Source: an uncultured Paraprevotella sp.
GTDB taxonomy: Bacteria; Bacteroidota; Bacteroidia; Bacteroidales; Bacteroidaceae
Assembly (NCBI GenBank): GCA_910584955.1
Contig: CAJUDC010000043.1
Location: forward strand, 1-18,631
Direction of reading: 5' to 3'
DNA length: 18,631 bases
Part shown: positions 1 to 8,102 of the stretch, one piece after another
How the letters are laid out: every line of letters begins with the position of its first letter
Numbering within the stretch: position 1 is the first letter of the stretch
Notes under the pieces: generated by a model
What the model was told of the DNA's origin: nothing
The model's input: only the letters and a program-made list of their open reading frames with translations
The model's database searches: none
Program-made: the position numbers and the translations under genes

Positions 1-951
1 GCATACGACCATCCCAAATACCATTTCAATGCGGATGCCGCCTATGCTTTTGCCACTCGTTTCTACTTGTATTAGCATAAGTACGATCTGGCAGTGAACT
101 ACGCTACCAAAGCGCTGGGTGCCAATCCTACCGACAAACTGCGCGACTGGGCTTCCTGGTACACCCTCAGTGCCAACCAACAGGTGCAGCCCCAGGCTTA
201 TACTAGTACAGACGAAAAAGCCAATTTCTTGCTTCAGGCTGTACAATCTGAATTTGGTGTGGCCTGCGGACCTTATTCAGCCGGTGAGCGCTACACCTGC
301 GGCGAATACCTGGCCGCAACCGAAACGCTGAAAGCTTCCGGCCCGTGGGGCAGTACGACGAACTTCTATTTCAAGGCTTTCTCCAACAGCGCGATGGCCT
401 CTTATTTCCTGCGTAAGGTGCCTTACCTCTTCGAATACAGCGACGTACAGGCCAATATCGGCTACCCGCATGCGATTTATTCCGTGTTCAACGGCGACGA
501 GACGCTGATGGTACGGGCCGAGGCCCATGCTTTGCAGGGGAACTATCAGGATGCCGTGAACGATCTCAATACGGAGCTGGCCCGGATCAGCCGGGGGGCG
601 ACGGCTTTGACGCTGGAAAGCATCGCAGCGTTCTACAACGGTGTGGAGTATTACACGCCGACCGAGCCTACGGTGAAGAAGAAGTTCAACACCACGTTTG
701 CCATCGAGCCCGAAGTGCAGGAGCCGTTGTTGCAGTGCGTGCTGCATCTGCGCCGCCTCGTGACGTTGCACGAAGGACTGCGTATGCAGGACGTGAAACG
801 CTACGGTATGGAGATTTACCGTCGTACGATCAACAAGAACAAGGATGTGGTTGCCGTTACCGACGAGATGCCCGTCAACGATCCGCGCCGTGCCGTTCAG
901 CTGCCGCAGGATGTGATTTCGGCTGGTCTGGCTGCCAATCCGAGAAATTAA
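1..951 (+). pseudogene. SusD/RagB-like nutrient-binding outer-membrane lipoprotein, 5' cut off, internal amber codon
   Basis: This is the C-terminal ~316 codons of a RagB/SusD-family protein, the surface lipoprotein that partners a SusC TonB-dependent transporter to capture glycans or peptides. The reading frame is open from base 1 and runs to TAA at 949-951. It contains the alanine/tyrosine-rich TPR-like helices typical of SusD (AYAFATRFYLY, DLAVNYATKAL, LMVRAEAHALQGNYQDAV) and ends in LHEGLRMQDVKRYG, resembling the family's usual 'E...R..DLKRW' region. A TAG at 73-75 interrupts the frame between FYLY and HKYDLAV, at a point where the family normally continues with a polar residue. Homology resumes in the same frame, so this is a nonsense change, not a frameshift. 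A GTG at 94 could only give a fragment without signal peptide. The next gene starts 29 bases downstream, implying one operon. I am sure of the family; whether the TAG is biological or a sequence error is open. Confidence 0.8.
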
Positions 952-980
952 GGAACCGTATCATTTAAAGTAAAGCAAAA

Positions 981-1910
981 ATGAAAAAAATATATGTATC
1001 CTTGTGCGCGCTGATGGCCGCAGCGGGTTTTACGGCTTGTGCCGGCGACCCGCTTTCCGAACAGTCCGTCTTTGACGAATTGTCCTCATACAACGGCATT
1101 TCCATCGCGACACAGCCCACAAAGTTCGACAAATGGCTGATTAAGAACTATGTGGAACCCTACAACGTGGACTTCCAGTACAAATTCTCCGACATCGAGA
1201 GCGATAAGAAGTACACGCTGGTACCGGCCGATTCCGCCAAGAGCGCCAAACTGGCTATTATTATCAAACATCTTTGGTTCGACGCTTACGACGAGGTGAT
1301 AGGGGCCGACTTCCTGAAAGAGAGCGCTCCCCGCATCATCACCTTGATCGGATCTCCGGCTTACAACAGCGAGGGCACTATGGTGCTAGGTACGGCCGAA
1401 GGCGGTTATCGTGTGACGTTATATATGGTGAATCGGCTAACCCCCGAGGTATTGGCCGATTACGAGACGCTGACCACTTACTACTTCACCACCATGCACC
1501 ATGAGTTCACCCACATTCTGAATCAGAAGAAACCTTACGACGCTTCGTTCGACCTGATTTCGATGAGCGACTATGTAAGCGGAGACTGGTATCAATGGGA
1601 AATGAGTGAAGCGAAGATGATTGAGGCTTTGCGTAAAGGATTTGTCCGTGGTTATGCTATGGCGGAGGGCCGTGAAGACTTTGCCGAGACGGCCTCGCAG
1701 TACATCACCAATCCCGACGACGTGTGGGCCGAAAAATTGAGAGTGGCCGGTTCCGATGGTGCTGAAGGTGCCACCATTATTAACCAGAAACTGAAGATGA
1801 TCCGTAAATATTTCCGGGATTCCTGGGGGCTTGACATCGACGAGTTGCACCGTGCCGTGATCCGTCGCGGACAGGATTTGGGTTCATTGGATTTGGAACA
1901 CTTAAAATGA
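981..1910 (+). CDS. putative zinc-binding metallopeptidase lipoprotein (Peptidase_Mx1-like)
   Basis: This predicted 309-residue secreted lipoprotein begins with a lysine-rich signal peptide ending in a lipobox (GFTAC, Cys20), so it should be anchored in the outer membrane or at the surface. The catalytic signature is HHEFTH: His174-Glu175-x-x-His178, the HExxH zinc site of gluzincin-like peptidases. The later EDFAE segment (residues 232-236) is a plausible source of the third zinc ligand; this is inference. Size, lipobox and position directly after a SusD gene match the Bacteroidetes 'putative zinc-binding metallopeptidase' family often found in SusC/SusD loci. The substrate is unknown; a protein or glycopeptide captured by the adjacent SusC/D pair is a reasonable guess. 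The ATG at 981 is chosen because the signal peptide starts exactly there. The gene lies 29 bases after the SusD gene and 8 bases before the next one, so co-transcription is very likely. Confidence 0.85.
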   Translation: MKKIYVSLCALMAAAGFTACAGDPLSEQSVFDELSSYNGISIATQPTKFDKWLIKNYVEPYNVDFQYKFSDIESDKKYTLVPADSAKSAKLAIIIKHLWFDAYDEVIGADFLKESAPRIITLIGSPAYNSEGTMVLGTAEGGYRVTLYMVNRLTPEVLADYETLTTYYFTTMHHEFTHILNQKKPYDASFDLISMSDYVSGDWYQWEMSEAKMIEALRKGFVRGYAMAEGREDFAETASQYITNPDDVWAEKLRVAGSDGAEGATIINQKLKMIRKYFRDSWGLDIDELHRAVIRRGQDLGSLDLEHLK

Positions 1911-1918
1911 GTTGAATT

Positions 1919-3550
1919 ATGAAAAGAATATTTGTATATATGATGCTCGTCGCTGCAGCCTTTTCCGTACAGTCCTGTCTGCACGACGACGATGAGGTAT
2001 TCAGCGAATCGGCAGCCGTGCGCATGCAGAAGAGCGTGTCCGAAACCAAAGCCTTGCTGGAATCTTCGCCGGCGGGGTGGGTGATGCACTATTATGCCGG
2101 AGAGGAGTACACCGGTGTGGGCTGTACGTTCCTGATGCGTTTCCAGAACGGCAAGGCCTATGTGTCCGGCGATATTGCTCCCGTGGACATGGTCAGCTCC
2201 TCCGACTACGACGTGGTGACGGACCAGGGTCCTGTGCTCACGTTCAACACCTATAACGAGATTTTCCATTACCTGGCACAGCCGATGCAGAAACCTGTAG
2301 ACGGCATGCAGGGCGATTTCGAATTCGTGGTCATGAAGACCGAAGCCGACAAAATCTACCTGACCGGTAAGAAATGGGGGAATAAGATGGTGCTGGAGCG
2401 TTTGCCCGAAGGGACCGACTGGGAGGCTTACCTGACCGATGCGGTGGCTTTTGATAACAATATGGTATATACTTATGCCATGCAAGTGGGTGGCCAGACG
2501 AAAGGCCGCGTAGCGTTGGATTTCGATAATCATCGGGCGGTATTTTCTACTGAGACCGAGGCGGAGGAGGCTCCGTACAGTCTGTTGCGCGATGGTTTTG
2601 TAGTGCCGAATCCCATCCGTATGGCCGGTAAGGAACTTACTAGTTTTAGAGCGGTGGAGGGCACCGATATGCTGAAATGCACGAATGCCGGTGGTGAGGA
2701 TGTGACATTTGTGCCTGTTTTCGAACCGGTCAATGTGCTGCGTTATATCGGTAAGAGCGCTATCAGTATGAATGACGATGCAGCGGTATTCACTTACACC
2801 ATTCCCCATGGAGAGCAGTATACCTATACGAGTGATGTGGACTGGATAAAAGTGGAATATGCCGATAATATGCTTACATTGAATGTGCTGGCCAATAACG
2901 ACGGACGTGCCCGTACGGGTAATCTGATTATTTCCAATTCGAACGGAGAAACGATCGTATCTTTGACACAGTTTGATTTCGATAAGGATATACTGGGTGA
3001 TTACTACATGGCTTATTATAACTCTGACGGACAACTGGATGTGACTCCGGCTGTCATCGGTCGTACGGAGAGTGGAGAAATAGCTATGCGCTTCTTGCTG
3101 GGCGGTCGTGTTGTGATGAGTACGGCGCTTCAGTGGGATGACAAGACGTCCACTTTGACATGGATGAGCGGTCAGCATTTGGGTGTGTACGGTAATTGGC
3201 AGGTCTTCAATATTTATTATACGGATGACTATTGGTCGAGCATTAGTCAGGACATACCTTTGACGGCTTCGTTTGCCTACGATGTGGCGATGGGCGGTAC
3301 CTATGCCGATTTTGTCGGAAGCATCGAAGGACAGGAAATCAATGCCGTTTATCTGATGGCATGTTCGCAGGCTCCGTTGACTTCAACCGGCGACTTCCTG
3401 GGTTATCTGGAGATTATGCAGTATCCTACATTAATGAAGATGGACGCAGTGGAAGAGAATGAACAGCAGGAGGCCCGATTGAAGAGCCTTATGCAGGCCA
3501 AGCGCTTGGCCCGTCCGATGGCGAAAGTACGCCAGAAGCGCATCCGATAA
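1919..3550 (+). CDS. DUF4302 lipoprotein with BACON-like domain
   Basis: This 543-residue predicted lipoprotein has a signal peptide ending in SVQSC (Cys20) followed by acidic residues (LHDDDE), a pattern seen in surface-exported Bacteroidetes lipoproteins. Residues ~30-275 match my memory of DUF4302: SAAVRMQKSVSETKALLESS, GWVMHYYA, FLMRF, then SDYDVVTDQGPVLTFNTYN. Residues ~290-352 look like a BACON domain, a beta-sandwich linked to carbohydrate or mucin binding: YTSDVDWIKVE, LNVLANNDGRARTGNLIIS, ETIVSLTQ. Residues ~356-500 are beta-rich and unrecognised, and the C-terminus is a basic tail (LKSLMQAKRLARP...KVRQKRIR). It lies 8 bases after the metallopeptidase and is the last gene of the SusD operon. 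Its likely role is an accessory surface binding protein; no enzymatic motif is visible. The start is fixed by the signal peptide. Confidence 0.82.
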   Translation: MKRIFVYMMLVAAAFSVQSCLHDDDEVFSESAAVRMQKSVSETKALLESSPAGWVMHYYAGEEYTGVGCTFLMRFQNGKAYVSGDIAPVDMVSSSDYDVVTDQGPVLTFNTYNEIFHYLAQPMQKPVDGMQGDFEFVVMKTEADKIYLTGKKWGNKMVLERLPEGTDWEAYLTDAVAFDNNMVYTYAMQVGGQTKGRVALDFDNHRAVFSTETEAEEAPYSLLRDGFVVPNPIRMAGKELTSFRAVEGTDMLKCTNAGGEDVTFVPVFEPVNVLRYIGKSAISMNDDAAVFTYTIPHGEQYTYTSDVDWIKVEYADNMLTLNVLANNDGRARTGNLIISNSNGETIVSLTQFDFDKDILGDYYMAYYNSDGQLDVTPAVIGRTESGEIAMRFLLGGRVVMSTALQWDDKTSTLTWMSGQHLGVYGNWQVFNIYYTDDYWSSISQDIPLTASFAYDVAMGGTYADFVGSIEGQEINAVYLMACSQAPLTSTGDFLGYLEIMQYPTLMKMDAVEENEQQEARLKSLMQAKRLARPMAKVRQKRIR

Positions 3551-3598
3551 CACGGTTTCGAACCCATAAAACCGTCGCTTTGCGCCGGTAAACTTCCT

Positions 3599-3636
3599 TT
3601 CAAGCCTCGGTTTGCAAAAACCGGGGCTTGATTTGT
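3599..3636 (+). terminator. stem-loop terminator after the SusD-peptidase-DUF4302 operon
   Basis: A 13-bp stem (3601-3613 with 3618-3630, one G-T wobble) closes on the 4-base loop GCAA, a GNRA tetraloop, and is followed by ATTTG. It lies 50 bases after the DUF4302 stop codon. The T-tract is short, so it may be a weak or Bacteroidetes-style terminator. Confidence 0.6.
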
Positions 3637-3638
3637 AT

Positions 3639-3676
3639 ACATCGTGGCGTGATCTGCACAGATCACGCCACGATGT
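3639..3676. repeat. perfect 17-bp inverted repeat with 4-base loop
   Basis: The arm ACATCGTGGCGTGATCT (3639-3655) is the exact reverse complement of 3660-3676, around the loop GCAC. The stem can extend to 19 pairs with one wobble (3637-3678). Neither strand has a T-tract after the stem, so it does not look like a standard intrinsic terminator. It sits 8 bases beyond the preceding hairpin and ~110 bases upstream of the lepA -7 element. A smaller dyad (CGGTCG at 3687-3692 with CGACCG at 3709-3714) follows. Its function is unknown: operator, mRNA processing signal, tandem terminator component or small mobile-repeat remnant are all possible. Confidence 0.85.
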
Positions 3677-3761
3677 GTCGTATGGGCGGTCGCCACCGGC
3701 TTATCCGACGACCGTGCCGATGTTTTTCTGCCGGGGCCGGACCGGATTCTATACGGGGGAA

Positions 3762-3793
3762 TTTTTAAAATCGACTAATTTATATTATCTTTG
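3762..3793 (+). promoter_or_regulatory. Bacteroidetes-type promoter of lepA
   Basis: TATCTTTG at 3786-3793 matches the TAnnTTTG -7 consensus. TTTT at 3762-3765 lies 20 bases upstream, one mismatch from the TTTG -33 element. Transcription should start within ~10 bases, giving a leader of only ~20 bases before the lepA ATG. This placement also rules out the longer in-frame extension upstream of the ATG. Confidence 0.7.
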
Positions 3794-3818
3794 CGCCAAA
3801 GATAGAGACGAACATTAT

Positions 3819-5600
3819 ATGCAGCATATCCGAAATTTCTGTATCATAGCCCATATCGATCATGGGAAATCCACGCTGGCAGACCGTCTGCTGGAATACA
3901 CCGACACGATAAAGGTGACGGAAGGGCAGATGCTCGACGACATGGACCTGGAGCGTGAACGCGGCATTACCATCAAGAGCCATGCCATACAGATGGAATA
4001 TATGTACGGCGGAGAGAAGTACGTGCTGAACTTGATCGACACGCCGGGACACGTGGACTTCTCCTACGAGGTGTCGCGCTCCATTGCCGCCTGCGAGGGC
4101 GCCTTGCTGGTGGTGGACGCCACACAGGGCGTGCAGGCACAGACCATCTCCAACCTGTATATGGCCATCGACCACGACCTGGAGATCATTCCCGTGATCA
4201 ACAAATGCGACATGGTGAACGCCATGCCCGAGGAGGTGGAAGACGAGATTGTGGACTTGCTGGGATGCCGGCGCGAGGACATCCTGCGCGCTTCGGGAAA
4301 GACCGGACAGGGCGTAGAGGACATTCTGAAAGCGGTGGTGGAACGCATTCCGGCGCCTACGGGCGACCCTGAGGCTCCGTTGCAGGCGTTGATCTTCGAT
4401 TCGGTGTTCAATTCGTTCCGGGGCATCATCGCGTATTTCAAGATAGTGAACGGCAGCATCAAGTCAGGCGACGAGGTGGTGTTCCTCAACACGGGCAAGG
4501 AATACAAGGCCGACGAGATCGGTGTGCTGAAGATGGATATGGTGCCCCGCCGGGAACTGCGTTGCGGGGATGTGGGATACATCGTGTCCGGCATCAAGAC
4601 GGCGACGGAGGTGAAGGTGGGTGATACGATTACGCATGTGGCCCGTCCGTGCGACAAGGCCATTGCCGGATTCGAGGAGGTGAAGCCGATGGTGTTCGCC
4701 GGTGTCTATCCCATCGAGACGGAGGACTTCGAGAACCTGCGCGCCTCGCTGGAAAAATTGCAGCTGAACGACGCCTCGCTGACGTTTCAGCCCGAATCGT
4801 CGGTGGCGCTGGGCTTCGGTTTCCGTTGCGGATTCCTGGGACTGCTCCACATGGAGATCATCCAGGAACGGCTCGACCGCGAATTCAATATGGATGTGAT
4901 CACCACGGTGCCCAACGTGTCCTATCTGGTCTACGACAAGCAGGGCGAGGTGAAGGAGGTGCACAATCCGGCCGGAATGCCCGACGTGACGCTGATCGAC
5001 CATATCGAAGAACCGTATATAAAATCCACGATCATCACCACGACCAACTTCATCGGTCCCATCATGAGCCTGTGTCTGGGCAAGCGGGGAGAGCTGGTGA
5101 AGCAGGAATATATCAGCGGCAACCGCGTGGAGCTGCATTACAACATGCCGTTGGGAGAGATCGTGATCGACTTCTACGACAAACTGAAAAGCATATCCAA
5201 AGGCTATGCCTCGTTCGATTACCATCAGGACGGGTTTCGGCCTTCGAAGCTGGTGAAGCTGGACATCCTGCTCAACGGCGAGCCGGTGGACGCCCTGTCT
5301 ACGCTGACCCATTTCGACAACGCCACGGACTTCGGGCGGCGGATGTGCGAGAAACTGAAAGACCTGCTGCCCCGCCAGCAGTTCGACATCGCCATCCAGG
5401 CGGCCATCGGTGCGAAAATCATTGCGCGCGAAACCGTGAAGCAGGTGCGCAAGGACGTGACGGCCAAATGCTACGGCGGTGACATCAGCCGAAAGCGTAA
5501 ACTGCTGGAGAAACAGAAGAAAGGCAAAAAGCGGATGAAACAGATAGGCAACGTGCAGGTGCCGCAAAAGGCGTTCCTGGCGGTGCTGAAACTGGATTGA
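3819..5600 (+). CDS. lepA: elongation factor 4 (LepA), ribosome back-translocating GTPase
   Basis: LepA is a ribosome-binding translational GTPase of the EF-G class that acts on stalled or mistranslocated ribosomes. The start at 3819 gives [19 protein letters not shown], aligning with the known N-terminus of LepA. The open frame extends upstream to 3612, but that part has no homology and overlaps the promoter. The 593-residue length is normal. GTPase motifs are all present: P-loop AHIDHGKST (11-19), RGITI (48-52), DTPGHVDF (74-81) and NKCD (128-131). The EF-G-like domains follow. The LepA-specific C-terminal domain ends in [34 protein letters not shown], an intact hallmark region (shown here as consecutive pieces [14 protein letters not shown] and [11 protein letters not shown]). 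A Crp/Fnr-type gene starts 35 bases downstream and is probably co-transcribed. Confidence 0.97.
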   Translation: MQHIRNFCIIAHIDHGKSTLADRLLEYTDTIKVTEGQMLDDMDLERERGITIKSHAIQMEYMYGGEKYVLNLIDTPGHVDFSYEVSRSIAACEGALLVVDATQGVQAQTISNLYMAIDHDLEIIPVINKCDMVNAMPEEVEDEIVDLLGCRREDILRASGKTGQGVEDILKAVVERIPAPTGDPEAPLQALIFDSVFNSFRGIIAYFKIVNGSIKSGDEVVFLNTGKEYKADEIGVLKMDMVPRRELRCGDVGYIVSGIKTATEVKVGDTITHVARPCDKAIAGFEEVKPMVFAGVYPIETEDFENLRASLEKLQLNDASLTFQPESSVALGFGFRCGFLGLLHMEIIQERLDREFNMDVITTVPNVSYLVYDKQGEVKEVHNPAGMPDVTLIDHIEEPYIKSTIITTTNFIGPIMSLCLGKRGELVKQEYISGNRVELHYNMPLGEIVIDFYDKLKSISKGYASFDYHQDGFRPSKLVKLDILLNGEPVDALSTLTHFDNATDFGRRMCEKLKDLLPRQQFDIAIQAAIGAKIIARETVKQVRKDVTAKCYGGDISRKRKLLEKQKKGKKRMKQIGNVQVPQKAFLAVLKLD

Positions 5601-5635
5601 CCCCTTTGCGCACCCACACGAAAAACGATTGACAC

Positions 5636-6271
5636 ATGGACCGAAGAAGAGATATAGCCCGGGAAATAGCCCGCATCTACTGCACGCTGACGCCGATGGG
5701 GGTGGAGGTGCTGTCGAAAATACTGGTGCCGTGTAAGTATTCGAAGAACGACGTGGTGCTTCCCGAGGGGAAGGTATGCCGGGCGATGTACTTCGTGGAC
5801 AAAGGAATGGTTCGCCAGTACTATTACAAGAACGGCAAGGATGTGACGGAGCATTTCTCATACGAAGGGCGCATCGTGATCTGTATCGAGAGTTTTCTGA
5901 AGCAGGAACCGTCGCGCCTGATTGTGGAGGCGCTGGAGAATACGGTGCTCTATGCCATTCCCTACGACGACCTGCACACGCTGGCCGTGCGTAACCAGGA
6001 GATCGAACTGCTGTTCCGCAGAATTCTGGAGCATGCCCTGATCAGTTCGCAGGTGCATGCCGACAGCCAGCGTTTCGAGAACGCTACGGAGCGCTATCTG
6101 CGCCTGCTGCGCACCAAACCCGAGATCGTGCTGCGGGCTCCCATGCTGCATGTGGCCTCTTACTTGCAGATGTCGCCCGAGACGCTCAGTCGGGTGCGGG
6201 CCGCTCATGTGGCGGAGGAAACGATAAAGGACAAGGACGAAGGCATTTCCGGGCTACGGGGCAGTTTGTAA
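5636..6271 (+). CDS. Crp/Fnr-family transcriptional regulator
   Basis: This 211-residue protein has an N-terminal cyclic-nucleotide-binding-like beta-barrel (~residues 25-120, including YSKNDVVLPEGKVCRAMYFV and KGMVRQYYY). A long dimerisation helix follows (~120-145). The C-terminal winged-helix part is short (~165-190) and contains YLQMSPETLSRVR, the recognition-helix signature of the family. No cysteine cluster for an Fe-S centre and no canonical RxS cAMP motif is visible, so the signal is unknown; this is typical of Bacteroidetes members. The ATG at 5636 is the first in frame and gives the expected N-terminus. The gene lies 35 bases after lepA without an obvious promoter between them, and ends 8 bases before a strong terminator. 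Its target genes cannot be inferred from position. Confidence 0.88.
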   Translation: MDRRRDIAREIARIYCTLTPMGVEVLSKILVPCKYSKNDVVLPEGKVCRAMYFVDKGMVRQYYYKNGKDVTEHFSYEGRIVICIESFLKQEPSRLIVEALENTVLYAIPYDDLHTLAVRNQEIELLFRRILEHALISSQVHADSQRFENATERYLRLLRTKPEIVLRAPMLHVASYLQMSPETLSRVRAAHVAEETIKDKDEGISGLRGSL

Positions 6272-6278
6272 GAAATAG

Positions 6279-6324
6279 CGACGGCGGCGAAAATCCCAGT
6301 GGATTTTCGCCGCCGTCGGGTTTG
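6279..6324. terminator. strong terminator between convergent genes
   Basis: A perfect 18-bp stem (6279-6296 with 6301-6318) closes on the loop CAGT and is followed by GGTTTG on the plus strand. It lies 8 bases after the Crp/Fnr stop and ~49 bases from the end of the convergent acyl-CoA synthetase gene. It probably stops transcription from both sides. Confidence 0.8.
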
Positions 6325-6366
6325 TGCTGTGAGCGGTTCGTACTGTCAGGACATACTCGTTTCCCG

Positions 6367-8034
6367 TCAGATCTCCACGTCGGTATACAGGAACCGTTTG
6401 ATGCTTTTCTTAGGTGTCTTTTCAAATTCTTCCTCGTAGATCTTGATGCCCGACAGCTGCGAGTAGGCGGGGAGCTGGGCATTGAGCTGCTGCCGGTTGT
6501 CCTCCATGACGCCGATCAGATCGCTGTCCTGCAATCCGATTTTGCGGGCGGCGTCGAAATCCGGGTAGACCAGTGCATACAGTTTCTCGCCTTTCTGGAT
6601 GACGATGCTTTCGTTGACCAGCGTCAGGCTGTTGAGCCGGTCTTCGATCTCCTCGGGGTAGATGTTCTGCCCGCTGGCTCCCAGCAGCATGTTCTTGCTC
6701 CTTCCCTTGATGAAGAGATTGCCTTCGCTGTCCATCACACCCAGGTCGCCGGTGTGGTACCATCCGTCGCTGTCGATGGTTTCGCGGGTAGCCGTTTCGT
6801 TTTTGTAATACCCCAGCATCACGTTGGTGCCCCGTACCAGTATCTCGCCCACTTCGTGTTGCGGGTCGCTGCTGTTGATGCGTATCTCCATGCGCGGGGC
6901 CGCCTTGCCGCACGAACCCGGGCGGAAACGCTGCCAGTCCTCGTAAGCGATGATGGGGGCGCACTCCGTGGAGCCGTAGCCCACCGTGTAATTGAAGCCG
7001 ATGTCGTGCAGGAAATCCTCTATCTCGCGGTTGAAGGCGGCTCCGCCCACGATGACTTCGTAGTATTGTCCGCCGAAAGCCGCCCGCAGCTGCTGACAGA
7101 TCTTGTCCTTGATCTTCTGGCTGATGACAGGCAATTTGAGCAACATCTTGATTTTAGGGCTTTGCAGTTTGGGCAGGATGGCCTTGCGGATGATTTTCTC
7201 GATGACGAGGGGTACGGCGATGATGATGACCGGTTTGATTTCCGCAAACGCCTTGAACAGGATCACCGGACTGGGAATCTTGCCGAGGAAGAAAATGTGG
7301 CATCCCGTGCAGAACTCGAAGATAAATTCGAACGCCATGCCGTACATGTGGGCCATGGGCAGGATGGAAATGATGTTGTCGCCGGCTTTCATCCGGTCGC
7401 CAAGCGCTTCGCGGGCGAACTCCAGGTTCGACCACAAGGCCCGGTAAGGAATCATCACGCCTTTGGAATTGCTGGTGGTGCCGGAGGTGTAGTTGATGAC
7501 GGCCAGTTCGTCTGCCGTGTCCCGGTGGTAGGCAATGTGGTGGGGACGGAAGTTCATGGGGTAGCGTTCGCCGAACAGCTGGTTCAGATGCTCGCGGGCA
7601 TACGTCACTTTGTCCGTGCGGCTGAGCAGCAGCGAGTAATCCGCTATGCTGATGATGCCTTCCAGATGCGGCATACGGTCGGCCGAAAGGTTCGGCCATA
7701 TCTGGTCGCCCGCAAAGAGCAGTTTGGCCTCGCTGTGGTTCACGATGTCGTGAATCTGCTCGGGGCGGAACTCATGAAGCACCGGGACGGCTACGGCTCC
7801 GTAGGTGAGTATGGCGAAAAAAGCCGCTCCCCAGCGGGCGGAGTTGCGTCCGCAGAGGGCAATTTTGTCTCCTTTCTCTATACCGCTGTATTCAAAGATG
7901 ATGTGGAGCTTTTCAATGATGCGCGCCACATCTTTGTATTGCAGTGTGCTACTGTTATAATCGGTCAAGGCGTCCAGGTCCCAGTTGTCCCGGATGCTTT
8001 GACTGACTTGTTCGTTAAAACTTGGAATATTCAT
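6367..8034 (-). CDS. AMP-binding long-chain fatty acid-CoA ligase-like enzyme
   Basis: This 555-residue member of the adenylate-forming (ANL) superfamily would activate a carboxylic acid, probably a fatty acid, with ATP and transfer it to CoA. Visible motifs: the phosphate-binding loop YTSGTTSNSKGV (182-193), GYGSTECAP (352-360) for adenylate binding, YHTGD (426-430) with the ATP-ribose Asp, the hinge FIKGRSKNMLLGASGQNIYPEE (in pieces, 441-462), and the catalytic Lys region PKKSIKR (541-547). Length and architecture fit the Bacteroidetes FadD-like enzymes better than acetyl-CoA synthetase. No signal peptide or transmembrane segment is evident. The ATG at 8034 is preceded by its own TAnnTTTG element, although the gene lies only 68 bases after yggS on the same strand. 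The exact acyl substrate is not readable from sequence. Confidence 0.9.
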   Translation of the reverse strand: MNIPSFNEQVSQSIRDNWDLDALTDYNSSTLQYKDVARIIEKLHIIFEYSGIEKGDKIALCGRNSARWGAAFFAILTYGAVAVPVLHEFRPEQIHDIVNHSEAKLLFAGDQIWPNLSADRMPHLEGIISIADYSLLLSRTDKVTYAREHLNQLFGERYPMNFRPHHIAYHRDTADELAVINYTSGTTSNSKGVMIPYRALWSNLEFAREALGDRMKAGDNIISILPMAHMYGMAFEFIFEFCTGCHIFFLGKIPSPVILFKAFAEIKPVIIIAVPLVIEKIIRKAILPKLQSPKIKMLLKLPVISQKIKDKICQQLRAAFGGQYYEVIVGGAAFNREIEDFLHDIGFNYTVGYGSTECAPIIAYEDWQRFRPGSCGKAAPRMEIRINSSDPQHEVGEILVRGTNVMLGYYKNETATRETIDSDGWYHTGDLGVMDSEGNLFIKGRSKNMLLGASGQNIYPEEIEDRLNSLTLVNESIVIQKGEKLYALVYPDFDAARKIGLQDSDLIGVMEDNRQQLNAQLPAYSQLSGIKIYEEEFEKTPKKSIKRFLYTDVEI

Positions 8035-8057
8035 TGCACAAAAATGTTTTTAATGTG

Positions 8058-8088
8058 CAAAAGTAAGTCCTTTTCCTTACAATACCAA
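8058..8088 (-). promoter_or_regulatory. probable promoter of the acyl-CoA synthetase gene
   Basis: On the minus strand TACTTTTG (plus 8058-8065) matches TAnnTTTG. TTGG (plus 8085-8088) lies 19 bases upstream as a 3-of-4 match to the -33 TTTG. It sits in the 68-base gap between yggS and the ligase, so the ligase may be transcribed both alone and by read-through. Confidence 0.55.
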
Positions 8089-8102
8089 GCTATTTGGATA
8101 GT

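Noticed and set aside
73..75. Amber codon read as sense through a recoded genetic code
   Set aside because: TAG serves as an ordinary stop at 11946-11948 and no suppressor tRNA is visible, so nonsense mutation or error is simpler.
1652..3178. 508-codon open frame on the minus strand, opposite the metallopeptidase and DUF4302 genes
   Set aside because: It is His/Ile/Thr-rich without any family resemblance, and the plus-strand genes have lipoboxes and motifs. It is an antisense shadow.
3639..3676. CRISPR-like repeat or IS terminal repeat
   Set aside because: Only one palindrome is present, without spacers or a transposase next to it.
3612..3818. 69-codon N-terminal extension of lepA in the same frame
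   Set aside because: It has no LepA homology, crosses the inverted repeat and contains the promoter. MQHIRNF at 3819 is the conserved start.
4464..5861. 465-codon open frame on the minus strand, opposite lepA
   Set aside because: It is a His/Gln/Arg-rich shadow of the well-supported lepA gene.
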